This document shows, one piece after another, positions 15,820 to 24,457 of a stretch of 43,373 nucleotides of DNA. The position numbers were made by a program, and so were the translations under genes. This DNA comes from Lactiplantibacillus songbeiensis. Its GTDB lineage: Bacteria > Bacillota > Bacilli > Lactobacillales > Lactobacillaceae. Position 1 is the first letter of the stretch; each line of letters starts with the position of its first letter. Under the pieces are notes generated by a model that searched no databases, had not been told where the DNA came from, and saw only the letters and a list, made by a program, of their open reading frames with translations. The DNA lies in contig NZ_BJDL01000033.1 of assembly GCF_005405125.1 (NCBI RefSeq), forward strand, positions 1 through 43,373. Reading direction: 5' to 3'.

Positions 15820-17003
15820 AAATAAAGACAATTATTACAGCTAGTATGTTAGCTGGCTTACTACTCAGTGGCTGTCAGGCTAAAGACCCAGTTAAAAAAC
15901 AAGCTACTTCAGCATCCAACACGAGTTCTAAAGTTGCTAAGCAATCGGTTGCCAGTTCTAAGCAGGTGAGTTCAACTAAAAAAGAAACGCCACCAGCATC
16001 TGAAATGACTACCGTGTTGTCAAAACTATCAGCCAAGTTACCAGAAGATGATAGTACACAAAATAATGGTGAAGTGACTTACTCGCAGTTCTACTATCAA
16101 AATGATAACTGGCATTGGAAGATGTCATCGAAGCAACGTGGAACGATTATTGGTGGCAAGGTTCAGTCGTTAACCAAAACAGATGCCAGCTATAAATTAG
16201 CGATGGTCACGGATAGTGGGGAACAGTATCAATTGACTCTGGATTATGATCTGGATGAAAACGCCGAATATTACACCGTTACTGCTAAAGCTAATGGGCA
16301 AAGTGTTAAAGGCACCTATATTCTGGGCGATAATAGTGCAGCTTGGACAGCTGGGGTTCCGACTACCTTACGAGGAACTTGGTCGACTGATTTTTATCAA
16401 GCCGATACCGGTAATAAGAAATATCCTTACGTTCGGACTCGTTTTCATTTTAGTGATCAAAGCCTAGTTGGTAATACAAATACTTATACTAAAAATTATA
16501 CGTTTGGTATGGAGGGTGCTGGTTGGGGTGCTAATCAGGATCCAGAATATAAGCAATTAAATGCAACAACGTATTTATTAAAAACTCATGGAGTAAATGG
16601 CAATTTGTTCGAAGTTTATCTTGCTAAGCTAAACGGCCGTTCATTATCGTTAGGACTTACTAATGCACCAGCAACCTTTACTAAGGTATCAAGTTCACCA
16701 ACCAAAAGTCTAGGCTACGATGATAATCCTGCTAAAAATTTAACTGAAAATCAGGTTGAAGATTGGATTAGCCGTCATATTACGGATTTTAATCATACGA
16801 CACATGATGTTAAGAAGGCCGGATACATGTTTAGTAAGGACAAAAAAGGCATTTTAAATATTGATGTTCGCGATGTTGATTATAAGTACACCGTCCCATC
16901 TATCGGCTTTTTCAGGATTACTAAAGATGGTGTGCTGGAGGCTGAAGATATGGCAGATGGTGGTCAGTCATGGTATCCAGTCTCAGATGACCCTAATCGG
17001 TAA
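15816..17003 (+). CDS. lipoprotein with the shared NN-E-V-T-Y-S module, a lipocalin-like middle and a C-terminal domain
   Basis: A 395-residue predicted lipoprotein. The signal peptide ends in LLLSGC (Cys20), then a Ser/Lys-rich spacer (21-62). Residues about 66-170 form a module found repeatedly in this cluster, with TQNNGEVTYSQFYYQ, an aromatic W-x-W pair (WHWKMSS) and QRGTI. Residues about 184-300 look like a lipocalin-type segment (LRGTWSTDFYQ..). A C-terminal domain from about 305 (NLTENQVEDW) is shared with the lipoprotein gene at 17659. The start is a TTG coupled to an upstream mini-ORF. The function is unknown; a cell-surface location is strongly indicated. Confidence 0.8.
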   Translation: MKIKTIITASMLAGLLLSGCQAKDPVKKQATSASNTSSKVAKQSVASSKQVSSTKKETPPASEMTTVLSKLSAKLPEDDSTQNNGEVTYSQFYYQNDNWHWKMSSKQRGTIIGGKVQSLTKTDASYKLAMVTDSGEQYQLTLDYDLDENAEYYTVTAKANGQSVKGTYILGDNSAAWTAGVPTTLRGTWSTDFYQADTGNKKYPYVRTRFHFSDQSLVGNTNTYTKNYTFGMEGAGWGANQDPEYKQLNATTYLLKTHGVNGNLFEVYLAKLNGRSLSLGLTNAPATFTKVSSSPTKSLGYDDNPAKNLTENQVEDWISRHITDFNHTTHDVKKAGYMFSKDKKGILNIDVRDVDYKYTVPSIGFFRITKDGVLEAEDMADGGQSWYPVSDDPNR

Positions 17004-17208
17004 GGTGATTCTAAAGTATATGTCATGAAACTAAAGGAATAGTAATGCCCTTGGATGATGGTAATGGTGTTTTTGAGATTAGACTTCGTCGGCATATAAA
17101 AAGAAAAGTATATGGGTAAAAGTATTGAATGTTAAAACGAGATGTGTTCATCAATTGGTTTGTGATCGACAACATCCGCAATGGTAAGTTCCTTTGAAGG
17201 GGCAATTC

Positions 17209-17643
17209 ATGAAATTAAAAAGATGGCAATATTTAGTAATGTTAGCAGCGTTACTTTTCGGATTAGGTGCTGTGGGAAGCTTTAGCAACACTAACACAGC
17301 GACACCAACTGTTAATGCCGCAACTAAGCATTATATTAAGTGGCACGGTAAATATTATCGTTCAAAGTATACTTTGAAAACGATGCGTAAAAAGAAGCAT
17401 TTGAAATATAAATTTTATGGCTATGGTTATGACAATAAATTTGTAGGAATTACTAAGTCTGCGATTACTGGTTGGTATTCAGCCAATCCAGCATCTAAGA
17501 AAGAAGTTCATGTTAAGCATCATAAAGGCACCTATGCAAAGTTTGATACTGATCCTGTTAGTATTGGTCATACAGTTCATTTTGTGAATCTCAAAACTGG
17601 CCACGTTTATAAATATGAATACGACGAATATTACGGTAATTAA
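17209..17643 (+). CDS. small secreted basic protein
   Basis: A 144-residue precursor with a standard signal peptide (MKLKRWQYLVMLAALLFGLG..) and likely cleavage after VNA, around residue 36. The mature protein of about 108 residues is rich in Lys, His, Tyr and Gly (KWHGKYYRSKY, KFYGYGYDNKF) and lacks cysteines. The frame is open from TTG 17194, but the ATG at 17209 has AAGGGG upstream and gives a normal signal peptide. No family is recognised; the aromatic and basic composition suits binding to the cell wall or a polyanion, which is inference. Confidence 0.7.
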   Translation: MKLKRWQYLVMLAALLFGLGAVGSFSNTNTATPTVNAATKHYIKWHGKYYRSKYTLKTMRKKKHLKYKFYGYGYDNKFVGITKSAITGWYSANPASKKEVHVKHHKGTYAKFDTDPVSIGHTVHFVNLKTGHVYKYEYDEYYGN

Positions 17644-17658
17644 TAAGGGGATAGCACG

Positions 17659-18528
17659 ATGCAAAAATTGATTAAGATCAGTGCGTTATCGTTAATAAGT
17701 TTACTGATTTTAAGTGGCTGTGGGAAGCAAGCCGCACAGCCAGCTAAAAACAGTTCATCTAGTAAGAGTAGTCAGGTTGTAAAAGCTGCCAGTAGTAAAG
17801 CTAGTAGTCGTCAGTCCAGTCAATCAGTAACGCAGGCTAAAACAACTAAGCCAGCTAAAACAGATACAGTGGGCGATGCCTTGGCTAACTTAACGACTAA
17901 GCTACCAGAAGATACGGCTACTCAGAATAACAATGAGCTGACGTATTCACGTTTCTATCAAAGTAATCAGCACTGGTATTGGGAGTTAAGTTCAAGTAAA
18001 CGCGGCGTATTTGCAGAAGGCCAAGTGAAGTCACTTAGTAAACAAAGCGGTGGCTACTTGTTAAGTATGCAATCCAGTGCTGGGCAACAATATCAGTTGC
18101 AGCTAACATGGTTGGATGATCAACATCAATCCTATCAAGTACAGACGTCATATTTGAGTATTAGTGGTAAGTATAGTGCTGACTATGCTAATCAAAGTAG
18201 TCAGTCATCTGCTAATGGCTCTAACGTGGATACTAAGAATTTGACGGAAGACCAATTAATTGACTGGGCTTGGTTACATTATGCGCCTAATGTTAGATCT
18301 GGTTTTGGTAGAGAAGACTTTTTCTTTATGTTTAACCAAGAGGATGATGGGACGGTTTCGGTTGATATTCGCGAAAACCATGATAGTAAACATATGCGTG
18401 CAGCTCATATGGCGCGGAGTGTTGCACCACGTGTGGCTACGTATCGGGTAAATGCCAAAGGTGAGTTGGAGTCCTATGATGTTGCTCATAATTCATATAA
18501 GGTAGTTGCGACTCAATACGGCGAATAA
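17659..18528 (+). CDS. lipoprotein with shared module and C-terminal domain
   Basis: A 289-residue paralogue, shorter than the lipoprotein encoded at 15816. The lipobox is LILSGC (Cys21), then a Ser/Lys/Gln-rich spacer. The shared module spans about 72-175 (TQNNNELTYSRFYQ.., WYWELSS, KRGVF), and the C-terminal domain from about 194 (NLTEDQLIDW, ..VSVDIRENHD.., YRVNAKGELESYDV). The lipocalin-like middle domain of its relative is absent, so the two differ by a clean domain gain or loss. AAGGGGAT precedes the ATG. Confidence 0.8.
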   Translation: MQKLIKISALSLISLLILSGCGKQAAQPAKNSSSSKSSQVVKAASSKASSRQSSQSVTQAKTTKPAKTDTVGDALANLTTKLPEDTATQNNNELTYSRFYQSNQHWYWELSSSKRGVFAEGQVKSLSKQSGGYLLSMQSSAGQQYQLQLTWLDDQHQSYQVQTSYLSISGKYSADYANQSSQSSANGSNVDTKNLTEDQLIDWAWLHYAPNVRSGFGREDFFFMFNQEDDGTVSVDIRENHDSKHMRAAHMARSVAPRVATYRVNAKGELESYDVAHNSYKVVATQYGE

Positions 18529-18553
18529 TTGACCGGTTAGGAGCGGGGGCCCA

Positions 18554-19456
18554 ATGAAAAAAGTAGTTTTAATTGTCACTGGAATAATTGTTGCGGTGTT
18601 ACTAATCTTTGGCGGGTTGCAGTGGATTGGTAGTCAATCTAATCGTTCATCAGTGACTAATACAGCCCCACAAACCAGTGAGTCTCAGTCTAAGCCATCA
18701 AAGAGCAGTAGTTCAATGACAACAAGTCAGTCTAGTTCGCAAAAAGTGCGTGTCACTCATGCTAAGGCAGCTAGCCAAGCTAATGAGTTATCGATGAACA
18801 GGAATACGTTAACTGATTTAAGCCATTCTCGGGCTGAGCAAGTGAGTACGATTAGCAATCGTGAGGTGACTTTTTCTGAGTTTTGGGAAAATAACGGGAA
18901 CTGGTACTGGACGTTGTCATCTGATCAACGTGGTAGTTTTGAAAATACCAAGATTACGGCGGTGACTAAGCAGGGTAACCAGTATCAAATGAACGCTGTT
19001 ACGACTACTGCTCCTAAGGATGTTCACTTAGTTTTAAACGTGGTTAAGTTGGCTGGTGGCTATGAGTTACAAACGGACTTTCAGCATATTCGTGGTATTT
19101 ATGATAATGGACAATCCGTCGATAACGTTAGCGACCATGGTAGTGATCTATTAAGTGACCACTCAGAACAAGCAACTGAAGGCAAGTTGACCCGGGATAA
19201 TCATGAGGTGACGTATTCTGACTTTTATCAAGCTAGCGATGGCTGGCATTGGCGATTGCATTCAAAAGAGCGCGGGACGATTGAAGACGGTCGAATAAGA
19301 GCAATGAAGACGTATGATGATATGCCATATCTTTATGTAACGAGTGCCGTTGATCCTAACCAGACGAAGTATGTGTTGCAGTTTGATGTCCATAAAAATG
19401 GTGAGTATTGGATTCAAACTAATTATCAGCATCTAGAGGGCCAATACTTGCCTTAA
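18554..19456 (+). CDS. membrane-anchored protein with two copies of the shared module
   Basis: A 300-residue protein. It has one N-terminal membrane helix (residues 4-24, no lipobox cysteine) and a Ser/Thr/Gln linker (28-80). Module A covers about 95-184 (SNREVTFSEFWENN, WYWTLSS, QRGSF) and module B about 206-298 (DNHEVTYSDFYQ, WHWRLHS, ERGTIEDG). Each module ends in [QL]-[TN]-[DN]-[FY]-Q-H-[IL]-x-G-x-Y. The extracellular part is thus a tandem repeat of one domain. It is closely paralogous to the next gene, including at the DNA level over the membrane helix. Confidence 0.8.
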   Translation: MKKVVLIVTGIIVAVLLIFGGLQWIGSQSNRSSVTNTAPQTSESQSKPSKSSSSMTTSQSSSQKVRVTHAKAASQANELSMNRNTLTDLSHSRAEQVSTISNREVTFSEFWENNGNWYWTLSSDQRGSFENTKITAVTKQGNQYQMNAVTTTAPKDVHLVLNVVKLAGGYELQTDFQHIRGIYDNGQSVDNVSDHGSDLLSDHSEQATEGKLTRDNHEVTYSDFYQASDGWHWRLHSKERGTIEDGRIRAMKTYDDMPYLYVTSAVDPNQTKYVLQFDVHKNGEYWIQTNYQHLEGQYLP

Positions 19457-19490
19457 GGCTACTGTGTATTGAAGAGAAAAAGGGTGCCAT

Positions 19491-20423
19491 ATGAAAAAAG
19501 TAATTTTAGTCGTGACTGGGATGATTATTACTGTGTTACTAGTCTTTGGTGGTTTGGAATGGATTGGTAGTCAACCGGATCATTCAGATGCGGCGAGTCA
19601 AGCTAGTTCGTCTAAGGCAACTAGTCAGCAATCGTCTAGTCAATCATTGGTCAGTAGCAGTGCGGTTAGTGAAAGTAGTTCATCAGCAGTTGCGCAATCT
19701 AGTGTGAGTGCTACGGATAGTGAGACTGGGGAGAAGTTATCCGCTGATGATAGCAGTGCGTTGGATGATTTGAAGGGAACACGGGCGGAAGAGACTAGCA
19801 CGATTAATAATAAAGAAGTGACATTCTCACAATTCTATCGGGCCAGTGGTTCCTGGAATTGGGTCATTCAATCACAACAACGCGGTACGATTGCAGTAAC
19901 TGATATAACTTCGATTAATAAGCAAGGTAATCAGTATCAAATGAAGGCTCACGAGGCTGATTCGAATGTGACTGATAATTTAACCGTTAATGTGCACTCA
20001 GATGGAAGCTATGATTTACGCTCCAATAGTCTGAATTTGCATGGCGAGTATGGTAGTCAGGCAGATAATCCTAATAAAATTAGTCATGATGTCAGTGAAT
20101 TAATCGATATTCATGGTGAGAAGGTAAAGGAAGATTCATCAACGCGGAATAATGGTGAAATCACGTATTCGGAATTTTACGAAGGTAGTGATGGTGGTCA
20201 TTGGCGAATTAGTTCTAATAAACGAGGCACGATTGAAGACGGTCGAATTGATTCAATTGAAAGTGTTGATGTGGGGGCTGCGCTGTTGCATATGACAAGC
20301 GATGTAGATCCTAGTAAACCGTCATATGATTTATATGTGATGCCAGCTAATAATGCTGATTTCTTCTATGAAATTCAGACGGATTATCAGCACTTGCATG
20401 GGATGTATGACAATCCAGGGTAA
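19491..20423 (+). CDS. membrane-anchored protein with two copies of the shared module (paralogue)
   Basis: A 310-residue protein. The N-terminal helix is nearly the same as in the upstream paralogue (MKKVILVVTGMIITVLLVFG), then a long Ser/Ala/Gln linker (31-90). Module A covers about 104-187 (INNKEVTFSQFYRA, WNWVIQS, QRGTI) and module B about 214-305 (RNNGEITYSEFYEG, HWRISSN, KRGTIEDGRID). Module B of the two paralogues is more alike than A is to B within one protein, which fits duplication of a two-module gene. The gene follows its paralogue by 34 nt. Confidence 0.8.
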   Translation: MKKVILVVTGMIITVLLVFGGLEWIGSQPDHSDAASQASSSKATSQQSSSQSLVSSSAVSESSSSAVAQSSVSATDSETGEKLSADDSSALDDLKGTRAEETSTINNKEVTFSQFYRASGSWNWVIQSQQRGTIAVTDITSINKQGNQYQMKAHEADSNVTDNLTVNVHSDGSYDLRSNSLNLHGEYGSQADNPNKISHDVSELIDIHGEKVKEDSSTRNNGEITYSEFYEGSDGGHWRISSNKRGTIEDGRIDSIESVDVGAALLHMTSDVDPSKPSYDLYVMPANNADFFYEIQTDYQHLHGMYDNPG

Positions 20424-20453
20424 AAGACTATTAAAGGGGGAAGACAGGCTGAC

Positions 20454-20927
20454 ATGGATAGTAGTACAAAAACTTTTTTAGACATATTAGTCGCGATTCC
20501 TAAAATTTATTGTTTGGCATTAATTTTGTTTATTGTTATCAAACTATTTCAGAATACGTTAACTGCTGGCGACTTTAAACAATTTAAAAGCTGGTTTAGC
20601 AAGATTGATATCGGATACCTGGTGATTAGTTTCTTGTTTGTAGTAGCGGAAAACATAGCAGAAAATATGCTAGATTGGGTCATAATGTTACTGTTATTAA
20701 TTCTTGTTAAGACGTTGAGTGCTAGTGCTTTGCGGCTATATCATCGACTTTCAATTGTCATGATACTGTATGTTATCGAACTGTTTTCGTTATTGGCTCA
20801 TTTTGATACACCGGTATTATTGACGGAAACTTTGTGGGTCATTGAAATTGGAATCATCATGTTTTCAATGGCTTTTTATCTGCTATTAGTAATTCGATTA
20901 CATCATGACAGGGGAAAATTAAGGTGA
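20454..20927 (+). CDS. four-helix membrane protein, unknown
   Basis: A 157-residue, strongly hydrophobic protein with four predicted membrane helices (about 10-32, 52-68, 70-90 or a merged segment, and 98-118, with a last one about 126-148). The ends and loops are short and basic. No motif is recognised. AAAGGGGGAAG upstream supports the ATG. It lies in the same direction as the module proteins and the next gene starts 6 nt after its stop, so it may be part of the same export-protein operon. Confidence 0.6.
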   Translation: MDSSTKTFLDILVAIPKIYCLALILFIVIKLFQNTLTAGDFKQFKSWFSKIDIGYLVISFLFVVAENIAENMLDWVIMLLLLILVKTLSASALRLYHRLSIVMILYVIELFSLLAHFDTPVLLTETLWVIEIGIIMFSMAFYLLLVIRLHHDRGKLR

Positions 20928-20933
20928 TTAATT

Positions 20934-21320
20934 TTGGATGAAAAGAAAAAGCGTAGTTTTAAAGATGAGTCATTAAACTTGGATGAAGAATTTGATCAAG
21001 AATATGCCAAAAAGAAAATAGACCAAGCTAATCAAAAAGTGCATCATGCTCATCATTTTTACGGTGGTTCATATGTCGTTGTTTTTAAAATTGCCAATGT
21101 TATCGTTGCTTTGGCTGTTGCAGGGTTGATCCTATTCATAGCGCAACTCTGGAAAGATGACTTTACCTATGGCTTGATACCGGCAATTGTAGTCGGACTC
21201 ATTATTTGGTATGTGAATAATTTTATCGTCAAGCAATTTGAAAATATCAGTATTATTGCTAAAAATTCGACTAAAATTTTGAATATTTTAGCGGATCAAG
21301 AAGCGCGGAAGCATCAATAA
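20934..21320 (+). CDS. two-helix membrane protein, unknown
   Basis: A 128-residue protein starting from TTG at 20934 with AAGGTGA 7 nt upstream; the ATG four bases later is out of frame. It has a charged N-terminal region (1-45), two membrane helices (about 52-72 and 80-100) and a C-terminal helical tail. This topology is shared by small DUF4282-like membrane proteins, but I cannot confirm the family. It is probably co-expressed with the preceding membrane protein. Confidence 0.6.
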   Translation: MDEKKKRSFKDESLNLDEEFDQEYAKKKIDQANQKVHHAHHFYGGSYVVVFKIANVIVALAVAGLILFIAQLWKDDFTYGLIPAIVVGLIIWYVNNFIVKQFENISIIAKNSTKILNILADQEARKHQ

Positions 21321-21321
21321 A

Positions 21322-21471
21322 AAGAATTCAAGTAATTATTAAAAGGGAGATCTTTAGCATGTCATTGAACAAATTAGTTATTGCATCGTTGGCGGGAGTT
21401 TCGTTATTAGGGGGCATGGTTGTTACTAGTACACCGGCGATGGCGAAGTCTAAGACGTTTAAGTACTATGA
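21322..21471 (+). repeat. direct repeat, copy 1 (leader plus signal-peptide DNA)
   Basis: About 150 bp, from the leader to about codon 37 of the secreted protein, recur nearly unchanged at 22961-23110 (offset 1639), whereas the DNA beyond diverges. Both copies share AATTATTAAA, the ribosome binding site, the TTTAGC spacer before the ATG and the KSKTFKYY codons. Confidence 0.85.
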
Positions 21472-21982
21472 AGGTAACGATAAAGTTGACGCACTCCATA
21501 AAAAATATAAAAGTATGGATAAATATACTTTAAATAAAACATTTAAAGTTCAGTATTCAGGAATACTTAAGCTTAATCATTTATATGTCTTTCATGTTTC
21601 CCCAAAACACAGTAAATATCAAACTTGGGTTAAAGTAACTGGAAAATTAATTAATAAGGGTTATGGTCAGATTGCATTGGGCATTACTCATACTAATAAT
21701 GAAGGCAAGTATCCAGGTGTTATCAACTCACATGTATCATTAAAAAACGCTGTTCCCTTTAAAGCAGCGCAGAGCATATCATACGGACCTATCGGATGTC
21801 CTTTTTACGAAGAAAGACGAGTTAATTCAAAGAGTTCACAGTCATTTGATTTGATTTTGCACACAAAGCAAGCTACTAAAAAGTTAGGAACTTCTACGCT
21901 GGTGTTACGAACAGCAGGTATCCCATCTGATGGTAGTAAAGTTGCTAACAATACAAAAGTGGTTAAGTTAAATTTGAATTAG
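21359..21982 (+). CDS. secreted protein, paralogue of the one at 22998
   Basis: A 207-residue precursor with signal peptide MSLNKLVIASLAGVSLLGG.. and likely cleavage after AMA (about residue 29). The mature part is Lys/Ser/Thr-rich and contains NHLYVFHVSPKHSKYQTWVK and a GPIG segment. No family is recognised; the pattern of an extracellular beta-rich domain (K[YF]QTWVKV[TS]G) resembles ligand-binding domains of secreted lactobacillus proteins. AAGGGAGA lies upstream. The first 110 coding bases and the leader are almost identical to those of the second copy. Confidence 0.75.
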   Translation: MSLNKLVIASLAGVSLLGGMVVTSTPAMAKSKTFKYYEGNDKVDALHKKYKSMDKYTLNKTFKVQYSGILKLNHLYVFHVSPKHSKYQTWVKVTGKLINKGYGQIALGITHTNNEGKYPGVINSHVSLKNAVPFKAAQSISYGPIGCPFYEERRVNSKSSQSFDLILHTKQATKKLGTSTLVLRTAGIPSDGSKVANNTKVVKLNLN

Positions 21983-22173
21983 TTAATATCAAGATAATGC
22001 TAATTCTATCTAGAGACTAGAATCGTTTTACGTATTATCCGTTAAGCTTGACTGGAAACTTTAATCCCTTGGGTAATCTAAAAAATGGAAATAACGACTG
22101 ATGTTGAATCGTAGTAAGTCAATATAAAACTGTTGTTTCTTATACTTTCTGATTATATGTATGGAGGTGAATG

Positions 22174-22893
22174 ATGAGAATATTAGGTGCGTCCAAAAGC
22201 CCCAAAGTGGCTTTAATCATGGCTATTTTTCTTGTTAGTATTACATCGAATGCTTGTGGAAGAAGCTCACAAACTTCTAGTTTGTCGAATCACAGTACTA
22301 AAATTAGCCGTGCAAAACGTATTACTCAGTCTGAATCAAGGGATGAAAGTCAATCAAAAGAAAAAGCGAACAAAGAATCCGAATCTAGCCATTTAGATTA
22401 TCTTGCTGAAAGCAGATTGGGCGATGCTTATGATGAAGATATATATGGGAAAGATAAGACAAGCAATGAACAAATGTATTCAATATTTGAAATCATAGGT
22501 GGTAAGAAGGTTTTGCGGGCGATTTCGGCTAATAATGGTGATGTAGGCGTTAGTGTGTATGTAGTTGGGTTAACGCGAGTTGGACAATCGACAATGAAGT
22601 ATAAAATTGATGCTAAAGACCGGGCTACTGGTGAACAGGGTATCATTTACTTTACTTGGCTTGATGAAAGTTTATCACGTTATAAAGTATATTCGGATGA
22701 CTATAATATTGATAGAGTATATACGGTTAAGCATGACAGATCCGTCATGAAAAACGCTCAGAGTAAGCTTCAAGAAAGTCGTCGAGATGAACAGGTCTCG
22801 TCGGATCGAGAGGCTAACGTTGATAATGACGATGGAGAATCGATTAAAATGCCTGGTGATACGCAGGAGGGGAAACAGTCCAATCCATTTTAA
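22174..22893 (+). CDS. predicted lipoprotein, unknown
   Basis: A 239-residue protein with a signal peptide ending in a lipobox-like SNAC (Cys28). A long Ser/Glu/Arg/Lys spacer (30-75) and a globular middle (about 90-185; EQMYSIFEIIGGKKVLRAIS, VSVYVVGLTRVG, RVYTVKHDRS) follow, then a hydrophilic acidic tail. The second of two tandem ATG codons (22174) is chosen because GGAGG then sits 6 nt away. It is inserted between the two secreted paralogues. Its AT-rich composition and rare-looking codon use are consistent with acquired DNA. No domain is recognised. Confidence 0.65.
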   Translation: MRILGASKSPKVALIMAIFLVSITSNACGRSSQTSSLSNHSTKISRAKRITQSESRDESQSKEKANKESESSHLDYLAESRLGDAYDEDIYGKDKTSNEQMYSIFEIIGGKKVLRAISANNGDVGVSVYVVGLTRVGQSTMKYKIDAKDRATGEQGIIYFTWLDESLSRYKVYSDDYNIDRVYTVKHDRSVMKNAQSKLQESRRDEQVSSDREANVDNDDGESIKMPGDTQEGKQSNPF

Positions 22894-22960
22894 AATACAC
22901 GAGTATTTTTTAAGATCTGTTATATTTTAGTGGATTAATAGACGCTAGAATATCAGGAAC

Positions 22961-23110
22961 AAGAATTTAAGCAATTATTAAAGAGGAGATTTTTAGCATG
23001 TCATTGAACAAATTAGTTATTGCATCGTTGGCAGGAGTTTCGTTATTAGGGGGCTTGGTTGTTACCAGTACACCGGCGATGGCGAAGTCTAAGACTTTTA
23101 AATACTATGA
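22961..23110 (+). repeat. direct repeat, copy 2 (leader plus signal-peptide DNA)
   Basis: Second copy of the 150-bp leader and signal-peptide block seen at 21322-21471, with only scattered substitutions. Confidence 0.85.
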
Positions 23111-23612
23111 CAATAATAGTTCCAAGCATTATAAAAAGTATCAAAGCATGAACAAATACACGTTAAACAAAAAATTCACTGTACGATATTCTGGAACAGT
23201 TAAGATTAATCATATTTATGTTTTTCATGTTTCACCAATGCGCAGTAAATACCAAACTTGGGTAAAAGTAAGTGGTAGGTTAACTAATAACAGCACTGGT
23301 CGTATTGCTTTAGGAAAATCGGCACATTACAGCGATAGTGATGATTACTATTATGTTCCTAATTCAGAAATATCATTAGCAACGAGTGTACCGCTGAAGG
23401 CTTCGAAAGCATTGTCGTTTGGACCAATTGGTGATTCTTGGAATGATGGGTTAGGATCGCATTACTGGGAAAAGTTTGATTTGATTTTACACACAAAGTC
23501 GGCAACTTCAAAATTGGGAGCATCTACTTTAAAGTTTCGAACATCATATGAAGGTGAAACTTCTAATAAGGTTATTAATACTACTAAAACCATTAAGCTA
23601 AACTTGAACTAG
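22998..23612 (+). CDS. secreted protein, paralogue of the one at 21359
   Basis: A 204-residue precursor with the same signal peptide (one substitution, Met20 to Leu) and the same KSKTFKYY start of the mature part. After that, identity drops to perhaps half, with conserved blocks NH[IL]YVFHVSP, KYQTWVKV[ST]G, [SF]GPIG and KFDLILHTK. The ends match (TKTIKLNLN versus TKVVKLNLN). Strong GAGGAGA precedes the ATG. The stretch between the two copies holds an unrelated lipoprotein gene. Confidence 0.75.
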   Translation: MSLNKLVIASLAGVSLLGGLVVTSTPAMAKSKTFKYYDNNSSKHYKKYQSMNKYTLNKKFTVRYSGTVKINHIYVFHVSPMRSKYQTWVKVSGRLTNNSTGRIALGKSAHYSDSDDYYYVPNSEISLATSVPLKASKALSFGPIGDSWNDGLGSHYWEKFDLILHTKSATSKLGASTLKFRTSYEGETSNKVINTTKTIKLNLN

Positions 23613-23640
23613 TCAAGTAGTTGTTGGAAAAAATGGTTAT

Positions 23641-23671
23641 GAGGGATTAACTGGTGTCTCTCGTTTTTTTT
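23641..23671 (+). terminator. terminator after the secreted paralogue
   Basis: GAGGGAT/GTCTCTC stem with wobbles, followed by eight T. Confidence 0.7.
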
Positions 23672-23756
23672 CTGTGAGTCTAGAAAAGGAATTAAGCAAT
23701 CTGATTCTTATAAATGTAAATCAGGGATGGTCTAAAGTAGTGTTGGAGGATGTAAA

Positions 23757-24293
23757 GTGAAAAAATTAATATCAAGTTTAATACTGTGTATTTCAGTGTT
23801 TGGTATTGCAGTCTGCCTAAATAATGTCAATGTATCAGCTAGTCGGCATTCAAGTGTTGTGACTAAAAAAGTATCAAAGCGTAAAACGGTTTCAAAGAAA
23901 AAGAAGGCTAAAAAGTACGGCTACAAACTGACAAATCTGAAAGCAAAAATAGTGCCGTACAAAGTTAAAAAGGGAACGAAAATTAACTTGGTAGAGGTGA
24001 CTGGAGAATTAAAGGTTTCCAAAAAATCTTTAGCAAAGAAATATGAAGTAACTGGAATGAATTATGTAACTTGTGACGGAGAATGGACTGACGACGTATC
24101 TAAAGATAATACTTTTGCTACGATGGAGCTTGGTGTCCTTAAAAGAACAAAGACAACCCTATTCTCAAAGTCATCACCTAAACATGTTTGGGTTACAGCC
24201 ATTAGTGATACTGGCGGTGACTATACTACAAAATATGGATTTTATAAATTATCAGCCACAAGAAAAGTAGCAGTTAAACAAGCTAAGCGTTAG
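23757..24293 (+). CDS. secreted lysine-rich protein, unknown
   Basis: A 178-residue precursor beginning at GTG 23757 behind TTGGAGGATG. The signal peptide ends around NVSASR (about residue 29), followed by a very basic stretch (RHSS..KKVSKRKTVSKKKKAKK, about 30-59). A compact domain (KLTNLKAKIVPYKVKKGTK.., NYVTCDGEWTDDVS) and a basic tail complete it. Lysine clusters suggest attachment to teichoic acids or another anionic polymer. No family is recognised. Confidence 0.65.
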   Translation: MKKLISSLILCISVFGIAVCLNNVNVSASRHSSVVTKKVSKRKTVSKKKKAKKYGYKLTNLKAKIVPYKVKKGTKINLVEVTGELKVSKKSLAKKYEVTGMNYVTCDGEWTDDVSKDNTFATMELGVLKRTKTTLFSKSSPKHVWVTAISDTGGDYTTKYGFYKLSATRKVAVKQAKR

Positions 24294-24381
24294 TACAAGT
24301 GGAAAAGCCTCAAAAGATAAGTAGTACTAGCAAATAGTGTGGTCATTGATTTGTTGATTCACTTTAGTAGAGTAGCACACA

Positions 24382-24433
24382 TTACACAAAAGAGGCCTAA
24401 CAATCTGATGGTTGTTGGGTTTCTTTTGTGTAA
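24382..24433. terminator. long hairpin, probable bidirectional terminator
   Basis: A perfect 12-bp outer repeat TTACACAAAAGA/TCTTTTGTGTAA (24382-24393, 24422-24433) encloses an inner CCTAACAA/TTGTTGGG stem. The inner stem followed by TTTCTTTT reads as a terminator on the plus strand, and the outer A/T tracts allow the minus direction as well. Confidence 0.65.
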
Positions 24434-24457
24434 CCAGCATGTAGCGTAAAAATCGGT

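Noticed and set aside
17045-17119. 24-codon frame (MPLDDGNGVFEIRLRRHIKR..) between the lipoprotein gene and the small secreted protein gene
   Set aside because: Only a weak AAAGGAA site precedes it and there is no coupling or similarity to support it; it could be a leader peptide, but the evidence is too thin.
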